From the NCBI RefSeq assembly GCF_019320115.1, contig NC_089591.1, positions 15,571,169-15,635,168 of the forward strand: 64,000 bases of DNA, read 5' to 3'. The stretch comes from Miscanthus floridulus. Taxonomy: Eukaryota; Streptophyta; Magnoliopsida; Poales; Poaceae. Made by a program: the position numbers and the translations under genes. A model generated the notes under the pieces. The model was not told the origin of the DNA. It worked only from the letters and a program-made list of their open reading frames with translations, and made no database searches. How positions within the stretch are numbered: position 1 is the stretch's first letter; every line of letters begins with the position of its first letter. Shown one piece after another: positions 23,560-34,635 of the stretch.

Positions 23560-24110
23560 AGATGGTACATCGACATACACCAAACAAATCCAATAATTTA
23601 TTAATGCATTCTATGGGGAGATTGTATTGTGACTTAACTGCCATCAAGCATGCTACAAGCTGTTAGCAGTGCAACACTAGTGTAGCTATGGAGCGGCTCT
23701 TTTAAAGCTGCTAACAAGGCATAGAATGCCTTAGCATCTGTTGTTGGTTCATCTTCTACACTCTATATGCATTGCATCACCGAAATCAGCTAACATTTGA
23801 TCTAAACCATCAGCAGTATCATACGCATACTTTATTGTAGGCTGACTAATAGGTTGTTGACCATGTGCAGTCCATATAGTATGGTCAAGCATAAATCCTC
23901 TTTTGCACAAATGCATGCTCATGACGGCTCTTCTGCGTTTAACTCTATTGCGATAATCTGAACACGGACAAACTACTCCAAGTTTTTTAGATTAGAAACA
24001 GAACTGAAAGCCTGGTCTAGGAAAGCATTTGTATTTCACACCCAATCCAAGGAATGACATCCATTGTCATTCCAGCCTTCATACATCCAACTACGGTCTT
24101 CTATCGACAT
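23560..24110 (-). pseudogene. TNP2-type CACTA transposase, N-terminal relic
   Basis: From an ATG at 24110 the minus strand reads MSIEDRSWMYEGW, the transposase-associated start of En/Spm TNP2 proteins. After an in-frame stop and a frame change it continues with VVCPCSDYRNRVKRRRAV, MLDHTIWTAHGQQP and GLDQMLADFGDAM. Beyond another stop comes AKAFYALLAALKEPLH. These are the usual N-terminal blocks of the family in the correct order. The catalytic Transposase_21 core is missing. It lies inside the CACTA block 22490-26009 and cannot be functional. Confidence 0.75.
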
Positions 24111-24947
24111 GGCTATTGTTGTGACAATGAACTGAAACAGAAAATTTGCAAGTAATTGTTCACATAATTTAGTGCATGTCTTCTAATACTAATAGGCAAA
24201 CAAGTTTATATAGAACATATATTGATTACTAGTAACAAAATTAGGGAGATGCCAAACTGCAGAAAAACACTAAGCAAATTTCTAGGACTGCATCAAATGA
24301 GTTATACATATGCTTCCATTAGTAGCTTTGTTGTGTCGTTTTACAAAAAGAAGATGGCTGCACTCATTTTCTGTTTAGATGTTGCGAAAATATCCCTAGA
24401 TTTAATTTTACAAGTGATCTTTGTTATCACTTTTCTGTTTAGAGGCATTGCTTCATATATGTAACTTTGTAAGCGATGAGTAGTTGCACTCATTTTCCAG
24501 TGCCACACCAATTAATGCATTTGCATGACGCTATTTACTTGCAATAGTGTCAAAATGTAGTGAAATAAGAAATAGTTTTAGCTGCCAGCAATGCAAGACT
24601 ACAAAAAGGATTTATGCACTTAAATATAAATATTCTCTGGCATAAATATTTTTGTGTAAGAAATGCAGTTTCATAGCCTTATACTGTGAGTAAAGGGTCA
24701 AGTTAGTTGCATTGGTGCTCAAATATTATTGTCAAATGGCAATGGAGTAGGATGTAGGTTGCAGGATTCAGTCAGCCTCAAATAGTGCGGCATGTGTAGA
24801 TAATGGGCAAGCCATTTTCAAACATACCATCTTTTTCATCTCACTTGCCAAAATTTTCATGCACAAGCTTTTATAATCATATTAGCATACAAATTAATTT
24901 AGACATGCCAATTCTGTTTTGAGTTAATTAACAATACAAAAAGAACT

Positions 24948-25047
24948 AAGAAAAGGAAAATTTCCTTCTCACCCGAAACCCTTTGTTCAGGAGTGACAAG
25001 AAAAGGAAAATTTCCTTCTCACCCGAAACCCTTTGTTCAGGAGTGAC
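24948..25047 (+). repeat. Perfect 50-bp tandem duplication
   Basis: Units 24948-24997 and 24998-25047 are identical; each starts AAGAAAAGGAAAATTTCC and ends GGAGTGAC. It is located inside the degenerate CACTA block. Confidence 0.9.
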
Positions 25048-26285
25048 AAGCAGATCGTGAAGCCTTCTTTCTACAGATGTGGTGCTCCCTTGCCCTCTTT
25101 TTGTGCACAACTGAAAGTCAGGCTCCCTTGCCCTCCTATGCAGATGTGAACATGTGGTGACTTCCTTCACAACAGAGCTTCAGACAAGACCAAGCAGTAC
25201 AAGGGTGCCTCGACTATGGAATGGGAGGACCTAAAAATAATACATCCCTATCAATTGTTTGTCAATCCTCTTACTGCTGTCCACACAAGAATGTACTAGG
25301 AATCCCAAGAACATACCTTACCTCCTCTGTCAATCCATCCTTTGCTTCCTCGGATCTAAGGAACAGGACATGGAGGGAGGGAATGGGAGGCAGCAGCAGA
25401 TCGAGAATGGGAAAGGCGGCGGCTTAGCAAGGGCGGATGGTGGCTTGCCGAGGGCGGCGGCTTGGGGAGGAAGAGCGCTGGCCTAGGGAAGGAAGGGCGG
25501 CGGCTTGGGTCGGGGATGAAGGGTGGCGTCTTGGGGAAGACGTGCGGCCGCCAGGGGCAGCTGGCCGGCCAGGCGCTGGGCAGGCAGGCGGCGAGGCGCT
25601 GGGGCGGCCGGGCGGCTCACGTGCTTTGACAGGAGAAGACAATACGAGCGTTCTTTCTTTCTTTTCTTTTTTGTTTTTTTGTGGACTTGTGCTGGCTTTA
25701 GGCGTAGATGGAGGCAACTGAACATTGGGTGGCGGCGGGAGAAAGCGGCGCCCTAGAGATTATTAGGATTCTGATTTGATTCCCTAAGATTTTCTATCCA
25801 CCTGCTAGGGAAAGGTTCCACGTTGGCGATGGCATGGCTTGTTGAAGGACCACTCCTCTTTCTGCTCCCGACGAAATTACGCAGTTCCTAGGGAAATATA
25901 GGATTCCCTACGGTTTTGAATGGGACCCTAGGGAGACGGATAATTCCCACTGATAGAAAACTGTAGGGAACAATAAAAACCTTAGGGAAACTCGTAGTTT
26001 CCAGTAGTGAACAAATGGAAAAAGAGATGGAGATTTAGGGAGTGATTGGTTTCTAACATATGACCTGGCTCGTGAAGAGTAAGTCCAACATATGTATCTC
26101 TACATAGGTTTAGTCCCAAGGGCCAAGGACAAAATTGACAATACAGGAGAATAATTTATGGAGAAAATAAAGAAAATGATAAAAATGGTGGAATGGCAGG
26201 GAATACAAGAAACACATGTACTGAATGGTGATATTATGCGAAATCCACCATTAGTCATGGCAAATTTCTAACTTCACATGTATCG

Positions 26286-26460
26286 CGTAGCTCAGCTGGC
26301 ATGTACGCGTGTGCGGGGGATGGTAACGTTAAGGTCTTGAGTTTGAATCTTATCATTGCCGGTTCTAGTTCTAGACACAGCAGTTACGAGGGTGCCCCCT
26401 GCACTGCCGGAGCCAAATCCACCAGTGCTTCATTCCACTGACTTTACATCACGCTCCGCC
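26286..26460 (+). repeat. tRNA-like (SINE-like) sequence
   Basis: GTAGCTCAGCTGGCATG (26288) resembles an A box and GAGTTTGAATC (26339) a B box, at the spacing of a pol III promoter. No tRNA cloverleaf can be drawn, so a degenerate SINE head is likelier than a tRNA gene. I found no clear target duplication. Confidence 0.35.
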
Positions 26461-26629
26461 ACTGGATGTACAGAGTACAATTTTGCATTTCAAACATATC
26501 TACCAAATACATAGTCAAGAAATGGAATGATGGTGTGTGTGTTTTTAGTGTTCTGTTACCCATGTTTGAACCAAGGTAATGAGAAATGCACACCCAAACT
26601 CACACCATCACTACTGGAAACCGGCAATT

Positions 26630-27115
26630 TGCCGAGTGCCTGCGGCACTCGGCAAAGCCCGAAATATACTCGGTAAAGGCTTTGCCGAGTGCCGCACTCA
26701 GTAAAGGCTTTGCCGAGTGCCGCACTAGGCAATGAGCAGTTGGCAAAGAACCCGTCGGCAAAGGTTTCTTTGCCGAGTGTCACATATCGGACACTCGGTA
26801 AAGCCTTTGTCGAGTGTCACGTTAGCACTCGGCAAAAAAAAACCAACGTCAAATCTGACGGCCTCTTTGCCGAGTGCCACCTCAGCGGCACTCGGCAAAG
26901 AATTTTTTCTTTTTTTTTGAAAATTCTTTGCCGAGTGCCATACTCTTGCACTCAGCAAAGAAATTTTTTTGTTTTTTTAAATCTTTGCCGAGTGCCATGG
27001 CTCTGGCACTCGGCAAAGCTGGGAACTTAGGTCTCTGCTTCCCAGCTTTGCCGAGTGCCATGGTCACGGCACTCGGCAAAGCCCTCTTTGCCGAGTGTGG
27101 CACTCAGCAAAGAGG
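26630..27115. repeat. CACTA subterminal inverted-repeat array
   Basis: About nine head-to-head pairs of TTTGCCGAGTGCC and GGCACTCGGCAAAG separated by short spacers, so each pair can fold as a hairpin. In En/Spm, the element-encoded TNPA/TNP1 protein binds such subterminal motifs. Confidence 0.9.
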
Positions 27116-27550
27116 GAAAAATGCTATTTTTTGTTTTTTGCTTTCCATCAACGCAAACAAAGAAATCACATATATATCAACACACAGCACAGGATATATC
27201 ACATACACATCCATAACCCATCACATACACATCCATCATCCATAATACATCACATACAAATCCATTGTCCATAATCCATCATATATTCGCATCATCCATG
27301 ACAATATCCATCACAATATATATATGTCTCTAGTAGTAGTCTAACATAAGGCTAAGTCTAACACAAGTCCATGCAACATGAAAAGAAACAAATAAACGGT
27401 ACCTACTGCAAGCCTCCCCACCCGGAGTGTGAACTGCCATCTTGAGGAGGGCCAGTTGTCCACCCGGCCTATGGAGAAGGGCCACCTTGAGGAGTCTAGT
27501 TCGAACCCGCCGACTGTTGCTGCATAAAGGAGAAGCGAATTCATGAGTAT

Positions 27551-29471
27551 CTACAGGAGGGCCGCACAAGCTAAAGAAATAAACAACCATATATACTCAC
27601 CGGAGTCCCTACAAAAGGAGGAGGAGCCACAACTAGAGCGAGCAGCGACTGGGGCACGACCACACCTGGCAAGGTCTGAAGGCTTGCCATGAAGCTGAAC
27701 ATGTCCTGCAACCTCTGCATCTCGGCCCCCCTCTGGGCTTGTACAGCCTCCATCTCCAGCCGATGGGCCTCCGTCTGGGCCGCCTGCTAGGCCTCCAACC
27801 TCCGCAAGTTGGCCTGCAACATTCCACCCGCAATGTTTAAACAATGCAAAGGCAAGGTAGATGTGTAAAAGCAATGAACGACGAATAAAATAGTACTAAC
27901 CTAGAGTTCCGCCATCTGCTGTTGTGAGCTCTGCTGCCGAGAGCGTATGGGGAGGGAGGAGCTCGTGCTCCTTGCTCGAATCTCGGCGAGGTTGGGAATA
28001 GAGGCGGAGTTGACTGTGCTGTCCGCCATCCAATACCAGTCGTGCTGCTTCCCTCCTCCCAGCCTCATCAGGAGGTCTGTGTCTAGGGGCTGGGTGGCCG
28101 GATCGAAGTCCTCCCCATGGCGCTCGTAGGCCGTCGAGGTGTACTCGCTAAGCTTGCTATGGACGCTCGCGCTGGTGTACGCCTCAGGCCCGTCCGCCGG
28201 GTTGTAGGTGACTTCCGGGGCCGTCGCCTTGCCCTTGTGTGCTAGGAGGTCTGTGTCTGGGCGTACGCGCTGAGGCTCCGGTTGCCTTGGTGGTGTGGCG
28301 CCCCACCCATCTGTAGGCGGCAGTCCCGACGGATGTTGTGCTTTTTCGCCCACTCCTCCGAGAGCCACCTTTCCACAATGTCCTCCCAGCAGAGGCGGTG
28401 CCTAGCGCACCAATCAAGACATTGCTGCATGCCATCAAGTTATTGATATGTTAGAAGATGAAATGAAGCCTACCTATTCTTCATGGAAGGAGTCAGTATT
28501 AATGTTTTGTACTTACCAAGAGGTAATGCTCCTTGGTGAGCGTCGTGGTCCTGGCATTAGCCTTCCTCACCACCTGACCAAGGATGTCGGCGCTGTAGTT
28601 GATGATGCACTAGAGTCGTGTCTCGTAGTACAGGTCCGAGAGTCGGGACCTACAGACCTTGTCCTTCACTCACGCCGTCCGATCCTCAAACCCTTCGTCG
28701 CACCTGAAGAAGTCCTGCATACAAACATCATGTATCGTTTCATTATTTCAAGAACAACCAATGAATGCGTAGTATTGACCAATTTAGTGCGATGAAGACT
28801 CACCCAGAACTCGGCCTTGACCCGCGCCGCAACGGTTCTGAACTCGCTGTCCTCAGTGGTGTAGAAGTGGTCCCACGTCCTGGGCGGTGAAGTCACCGAG
28901 GCGTAGGTGACCACGCTAGCGTAGTGCTGCTGAATCAGAAGGCCTAGGGTGCCATTGATGTGCCGGCCCATTCCGGACACAACTTCCCAGTTACTGCAAG
29001 AGTCATTAAGAAGAATAGTGGAGATGCAGTTCGATTTTCAACATGTCATATGAAATAGTAGTGAAATAATACTTACTTGTCGCCGCTGGGTCAAATCACT
29101 GGGCGCCGATGAAGTGGGATCGGCCGCGTCGGGAGCTGCGAGGGCCCGCGCAAGTAGACTCCCGACGAGGTAGAGCCAGAGGCAGTGCTAGTGGAACCCC
29201 CTAGTGTTGCTATCGTTGCCTCCCCATGGTCCAACGAGTCAAAGGAAGTGCCACCCCCTCCTATGTGCAGGCCCACCACCTGGTCGTCCTCGTCCACCGA
29301 CGGGGTGGCAGCCGGCTGTACCCTCATCCTCCTCGGTGGCGGCTCCGGCAAGGGGTCCTCCTCAGCGTGGGGTGGTGAGCGCTCCCTCATGTAGAGGGAG
29401 TTGACCCCCCGACAGGCCTGCCTTCCGCCCGGCATTTTGTTGAGTGCCTGCAATTTCAAAGAGTAAACCAA
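27551..29471 (-). pseudogene. TNP1-like (second CACTA gene), exons in pieces
   Basis: Minus-strand pieces in order are: 29471-29091 (low-complexity acidic/proline segment ending near the phrase GVYLRGPSQLP), 28980-28666 (NGTLGLLIQQHY, then VKAEFWVSL), 28438-27901 (EAYTSASVHSKLSEY, then GGGKQHDWYWMAD and ARSTSSSLPIRSR), and 27753-27571 (coiled-coil MQRLQDMFSFMASL, then GTPVSIYG). The same series of motifs occurs in the CACTA at 35860-43925 (VNGILGLLCRQHF, AQVKAEFWVS, KKHGWFWLGD) and in the one at 51141-53457. This is the plant 'Ptta/En/Spm' accessory protein, probably the subterminal DNA-binding partner of the transposase. Whether the gaps are introns or damage is unclear in places. Confidence 0.6.
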
Positions 29472-29752
29472 TTAGCATAGTTAAATTATAAGTACTTATA
29501 AAGAGATGCAAAATGAACGAAACATAATTGCAATAATAATAATAATAATAATATAGTATTACATGAATTAGAAATATTCTTCACGATCGGCAGCGGCCGG
29601 ATCATAGGTGTCGTCATCACTATCAATATTGTTGAGTAAACAGGCTCATCTCTATCGTTGTCATCATTGTCATCGCCTAACTATAATCGCTCAAGCATTT
29701 GTAAGTCCTTAGCATTTTGCACCCCTTCTCCGTCGTCCTCATCTCCATCGTC
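29472..29752. other. Spacer between the two CACTA genes, with an AAT microsatellite
   Basis: An AAT tract of about eight units is at 29531-29555. Otherwise there is no feature. Confidence 0.6.
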
Positions 29753-32700
29753 CTAATCAATGTCATTGTCTACTTCCATGACCATCAGCGAAAACATGTC
29801 TATGTCAAACCTCCCTTCTAGCCCCTCTGGTTGATAGAACTCCCGTGTGTTTGGGTCAAAGTTGTAATCCTCATCGTTTGGGATAGGCAGCTTACCATGC
29901 GGCGATACCAACTGCACAAGGTACCAACCGATAAGATTGGGGTCTTTTTGGCACGTCCATGAGAGATAATAAACTTGCGTGGCCTGTTGAGCCACAATAT
30001 AGACACCCTCTCCTTGATAGATAGAATCCTGTCGAATTTCGACTTGTCCAATCTCAGGGGCTGTTCTCGTGACATTAGGATCGAACCAATGGCATTTGAA
30101 TACGACTTGATTAGGAGCTTTGCGACACTCAAAATTGAGCTCGTATATTTCTTCTACTATGTCGTAGTAGTCGCGCTCATCGGTGCCGGGCGTACGAACT
30201 CCGGTATTCATGGTTTTCCGATTGGGCCGACTCCGCTTGTAGTTTCTTATGTGAAAGCGATAGTCATTCACATCATAAACGGTGAATGACTTGACCTTGT
30301 AGGTGAAGCCTTTGGCGAGCCCTTTCAACTCAGCATCCATTTCCGCATCCTTGCGGGCTTGCAAGGTGAGGCCGGATAGATCATTACATTACTCGCTCGT
30401 AGGAGCAAAGTGGGATGTCAAAGATTGAACGAGGTAAATTGGACGGTACCTTTGTATCGAACCAGGATATGAAATCGGGCACACCATCTTTGAGAAGACT
30501 ATCTTCTTCTTAAGGGGAAGGAGCCCTATTCCCTCTCCAGTATTTTTTAGAAATTCCCTAAAAAACAAGAGATAAGGGGGTTCGATAGATGGAGGATAGT
30601 GACAAGGGCGTATGTAACAAGCTCATTGAGAACTTACTGCACATAAGGCTTCACTTCGTCAAGGTTCAACAACACATACAACATGATAGTGCGCCACTCA
30701 TCATGCCGCAAGGTCTTGGTGCCCGATGCGCTTGCCTTTCTGAGTTGCCCTTTGAAAAGGCTGAGGTTCGATGAACTCTCGTCCGTGTTGTAACGAGGGG
30801 GACAATTGTGCACGCTGGGAAGGCCATCCTTATAGTATGCTGTTGTGAAGTTTGACACCTCCTCCAGAATGAATGCCTCTGCCACAGAAGCCTCAATTTT
30901 GGCTTTATTTCTACACTTTTTCCGAAGAATCTTTAGACATCTCTCAATTGTATAGCACCAACGGGCCTGCACGGCCCCCCCATTCGTGCCTCGTACGGTA
31001 GGTGCAAAATCAGATGCTGCATCGCCAGGAAGAAGCCGGGTGGGAAGATCTTCTCCAACTTGCAGAGCAACACAGGTGCCACTTTCTCCAAGTCATCAAT
31101 CACACCCCGAGATAACTCCTTGGCACAAAGCTGGCAGAAGAAATAGCTCAACTTTGCCAGCACGCGCCACACATGCTCAGGGACGTATCCCCGGGTCATC
31201 GCAGGAAGGAGCCGCTCAATCTATATGTGGTAGTCATGACTCTTCATCCCTAAGACTCACATAGTGGACAAGTTCACTCCCCTACTCAAATTCGCCGCAT
31301 GCCCATCAGGGAACATTAATGTCTGGATCCACTGTAGTACTTCCTTCCTTTGGTCCTTTTTTAAGATGAAATCGACCGGAGTCCTTCTCCATTTCTTGTC
31401 GGGCGCGGGAGGCTTCATCACTTGCTTTGGCCTATCGCACATCGTTGCCAGGTCCAGTCTAGCCTTAACGTTGTCCTTTGACTTATCAGGAATGTCCATG
31501 AGTGTTGCAAAAAGTGCCTTGGCGATATTCTTTTCTGTGTGCATTACATCAATATTGTGTGGAACAAGAAGGTCATTTAAATAGGGGAGCCTAGTCAAGC
31601 CTGATTTATGAGTCCACTGGTGTTCCTCATCATATCCAATAAAACCACCTTTCTCTTTATCATCTTTGAGAGCCTCTATCTCAGCACGGACCTCGGCACC
31701 GGTCATCATCTGAGGTGCAGGGTCGGTGACTTGAACCCCTTTCCTGAAGTTCTTGACATCTCATCTGAATGGATGGTCAAGAGGGAGGAATTGACAATGT
31801 TGGTCAAACGAAGAAAACTTGCCACCCCTCTTCAGCCAAGTGAACCTCACAGCTGTCTTGCATATTGGGCATGAGAACTTCCCATGAACACACCACGCAT
31901 AGAATATGCCATATGCTAGGAAGTCATGCAGGGAGTAGTGGTACCACACATGCATTGTGAAGTTCATCTTTGTAGCTCGGTCATATGTCAGTACCCCCTT
32001 TTCCCAAGCAAGGATCAATTCATCAATGAGAGGCTCCATGAACAAACCCATCTTGTTCCCCGGGTGTCCAAGAATTATCAGTGACAAGAATACATTCTTG
32101 GGTTGAAACATGATGCCGGGCGGGAGATTGAGGGGGATCACGAACACGGGCCAACAAGTGTAAGGGTCCGCCAGCAATCCATAGGGGTTGAACCCATCTG
32201 TTGCCAGCGCTACATGTACATTCCGAGCCTCCTCAGCTTTACCATGATGTATGCCATCGAAATGGGTGCATGCATCGCCATCCGATGGGTGTACCATCTT
32301 ATCAGCATTGTATCTTTTGCCATGTTTGTGCCATATCATCTGTTTCACGGACTCCTCTATCATGTACAGCCGTTGGATCCTTGGTATGATAGGAAGGTAC
32401 CGTAGCACCTTCGTGGGGATACCAAGCTGTTCCTTCTTGCCATCACTAGTGTCAACCTCCAGATACCTAGAGGATTTGCACTTTGGACAGTGCGTTGCTT
32501 TCTTGTGATCTTTCCTAAATAGGACGCAACCATTCGGACAAGCATGGATGTGCTCATACGGCATCTTAAGGGCACGAAGAAGTTTCTATGACTCGTACAA
32601 GTTCTTCGGCAGAATGTGACCCTCCGGAAGCAGGGATCCAACAACTGTCAACATACCATCAAAGTTGTCTCAACTCATGCTACACTACGACTTGAACGCC

Positions 32701-33266
32701 ATTAGGCGTCCAATGGCATCCAGTTGCGAAACCATTGTCTTTTTGTGAAGGGGCTTCTGTGCCAAAGACAGCATATCGTAGTATGCCTTTGCGGATTCCT
32801 CTAGCTCGTCCTCTAATCCTTCACCGAACTGTGCCTCCTGAAAGTCATCCATCCAGTCTGCTACCCCCGCATCTCCATCAAAAGCCTTGAGGCGTGGTCT
32901 CACCACCTCCTCTCTAATACGATTGGCTTCACCATGGTGGATCTAGTAGGTATAGTTTGGCGTGAATCCATACATGCAAAGATCTTCCCCCATGTTCTTC
33001 CTATTCTTTCTTACACGGTTGTCACATTTGCTGCAGGGACATGGCATCCGACTCGACCCTCTAGCAGCCTCACCAAATGAATGCTCCAAGAAAGCATTAG
33101 TCTTAGTCATCCATTCTGGGGTCATACTTGTGTGTCCCATGTACATCCAATCATGGTTCTCCATCCTCTGGCATATACATATGTAAGCGAGTAATATAAC
33201 CAGCAATTGCATCTGCACACCGTTCCTACCATCTAATAGGTGAGGATAGGTCCTAATCCCACCCAC
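29753..33266 (-). pseudogene. TNP2-like CACTA transposase with multiple nonsense codons
   Basis: The minus strand is collinear with En/Spm TNP2 proteins. The N-terminal block HDWMYMGHTS with PCPCSKCDNRVRK is at 33266-32943, and the acidic segment DWMDDFQEAQ is at 32906-32685. The Transposase_21 core is at 32564-31761 (HIHACPNGCVLF, HPSDGDACTHFDG, VHVALATDGFNPYG, LHDFLAYGIF, CPIC). HNIDVMHTEKN is at 31709-31257. A DUF4218-like region is at 31199-30634 (HVWRVLAKLSYFF, HLPYEARMGGP) and a DUF4216-like region at 30364-29753 (FTVYDVNDYRFH, VVFKCHWFDP, YYLSW). From 33266 to about 30950 it is one reading frame broken by seven stops (32943, 32685, 32670, 32586, 31761, 31257 and 31221, lower coordinate given). 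A frameshift follows near 30950. The protein would cut at the element ends. This copy cannot make it. Confidence 0.88.
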
Positions 33267-33460
33267 AGATGCGTAGATGAGGTCAATTTCAATGCTCCGC
33301 TCCTATCCGAGACAGAATTTTGACAGCACCTCCCCGCTGTTCTCCCGATACACGTCCTATAAGGGCGAGTGTGTATCCGGAGAACAACAGGGAGGTGATG
33401 CCGAAAGTCTGTCTCGGATCGGAGCGAACCATGGAAACTAACCTCATCTACGCATCCACA
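33267..33460. repeat. 194-bp imperfect palindrome in the TNP2 leader
   Basis: The left arm (from GATGCGTAGATGAGGT at 33269) and the right arm (ending ACCTCATCTACGCATCC at about 33457) are inverted copies. Inner arm segments include ATCCGAGACAGA, CACCTCCC and GTTCTCC near a small loop around 33355-33365. The transcript could form a long hairpin. Confidence 0.8.
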
Positions 33461-33954
33461 GGCTGTCCAAAATACGTGGACAATCCAAAAAAGATACAGT
33501 CGCAGATATGCAAAGATCTGCATACCTCTGACCGTATCTCTTTCGAATGGGAGATGCCTAACTGGGCTACGTGACCATATAAAACATGCATGCAAAGGAG
33601 GAGGGGGTTATACCTAGGGTGGCGGTGGAGTTAGGCTAGTGGGGCAGTGGCGTGTCGGTGCAGTGGCGAGGCGATGCGGTGCAGGCAGACCAGCAGCGCC
33701 GACGAAGATGATTGGGGTCATTGAGTCCCTCCCACGGGTCCTTCTCCTACATAAAAAGGCAATAGGTTAGAATCCATGGAAAATTTCGGTAGCACCTCCC
33801 CTGCACGAGGAGGTTTCCAAAACCTGCAAGAAATGTAGGCGCGATGGCCAACAACCACATATATACCAAACATAGGCACGAAGGCCAACAAACATATATA
33901 TACCAAGACGAGCCATGTACTTTAGTTCTCTTGCCATGCAGATGAAAGTATCGA

Positions 33955-34100
33955 AGTAGTACAACAACAAGTACTACTACCAACACTAACACTACTACTA
34001 CTAACACTACTACTATCACTACTTACTACTAACAATACTACTAACACTACTAACTACTAACTACTACTACTTACTAACTACTACTAACACTACTAAGTAC
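33955..34100. repeat. ACT/AAC trinucleotide microsatellite
   Basis: An imperfect tract of CTA/ACT and AAC triplets. A homologous tract lies at the same relative place in the second large CACTA (42880-43080). Confidence 0.85.
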
Positions 34101-34635
34101 TGTGGCTGCGGCAATGGCCGTGGCTGGGGCTGCGCGGCGGGGGCATGGTTGGAGCGAGGCATCATGGTGGCCAGATCTAGGTGGGCGATGCGGTTTACAC
34201 AACCAAGGCTGGGCGTGGTAGGGCCCATGACCAGAGCTAGGCATGTGGGGCCACGATCGGAGTGTTGTGGTGGTCGGGGCGGGGCATGGCCAGAGTTAGG
34301 CACGACGAGAGCCACGACCGAAGCTAGGCTTCGCGATGGCTAGGGCTAGGGTGAGCACAGTGCTGGCTGGGGCCGGGGCTTGGGTTGGGGCTGTAGAGGT
34401 GATGTTGTCACAGATAGGAAAGGAAAGGTAAAAAAGAGAAAATTAAAAAACATAGTCTAACATATGGGTCCCATATATTAGGGGAGATTATTAGTGATCT
34501 ATTGTAGCATCTTTCCTAATAATCTGAAAAAAAATAGTATTGATGATCACTAGTACCATCCTATTAGAGATGAAGTATCGCTGAGCTGCTAGAGATGCTC
34601 TAAGACTGGTTTGAGTATAAGCGAAGCGAAAAGGG

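Larger units (their letters stand above)
22490..26009 (-). mobile_element. Degenerate CACTA element with a GGGAA-type subterminal motif
   Basis: The right end is TTTCCAGTAGTG (26009), on the minus strand CACTACTGGAAACTACG. The last 150 bp and the first 250 bp of the block share many phrases such as CCCTAGGGAAA, CTGTAGGGAA and CCCTACGG in both orientations, as in CACTA subterminal arrays. The left terminus is not sharp; the array begins near 22490 (TACAGGTTTGATTTCCC). Inside is a minus-strand TNP2-type N-terminal relic (23560-24110), a 50-bp tandem duplication (24948-25047) and a GC-rich block (25370-25760) that may be the transposase promoter/leader. No full-length transposase. Confidence 0.65.
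26609..34400 (-). mobile_element. Large CACTA (En/Spm) element with TNP2-like and TNP1-like genes; right terminus lost
   Basis: Starts CACTACTGGAAACC at 26609, followed by a subterminal array of TTTGCCGAGTGCC / GGCACTCGGCAAAG pairs up to about 27115. Minus-strand genes follow: a TNP1-like gene in pieces (27551-29471) and a TNP2-like transposase (29753-33266). Upstream of TNP2 come a 194-bp palindrome (33267-33460), an ACT-type microsatellite (about 33955-34100) and a G-rich block (34100-34390) that may be the promoter. No subterminal array or CACTA end is found to the right before repeat R1 (34636), so the right end has been deleted or replaced. The boundary at 34400 is approximate. Confidence 0.8.

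Noticed and set aside
25424..25756. Overlapping frames of 77-97 codons on both strands
   Set aside because: GC-rich block with no domain; probably a CACTA leader.
26630..27115. CRISPR-like reading of regularly spaced palindromic repeats in the CACTA arrays
   Set aside because: Plant nuclear context, inverted pairs with variable spacing, inside elements with CACTA ends.
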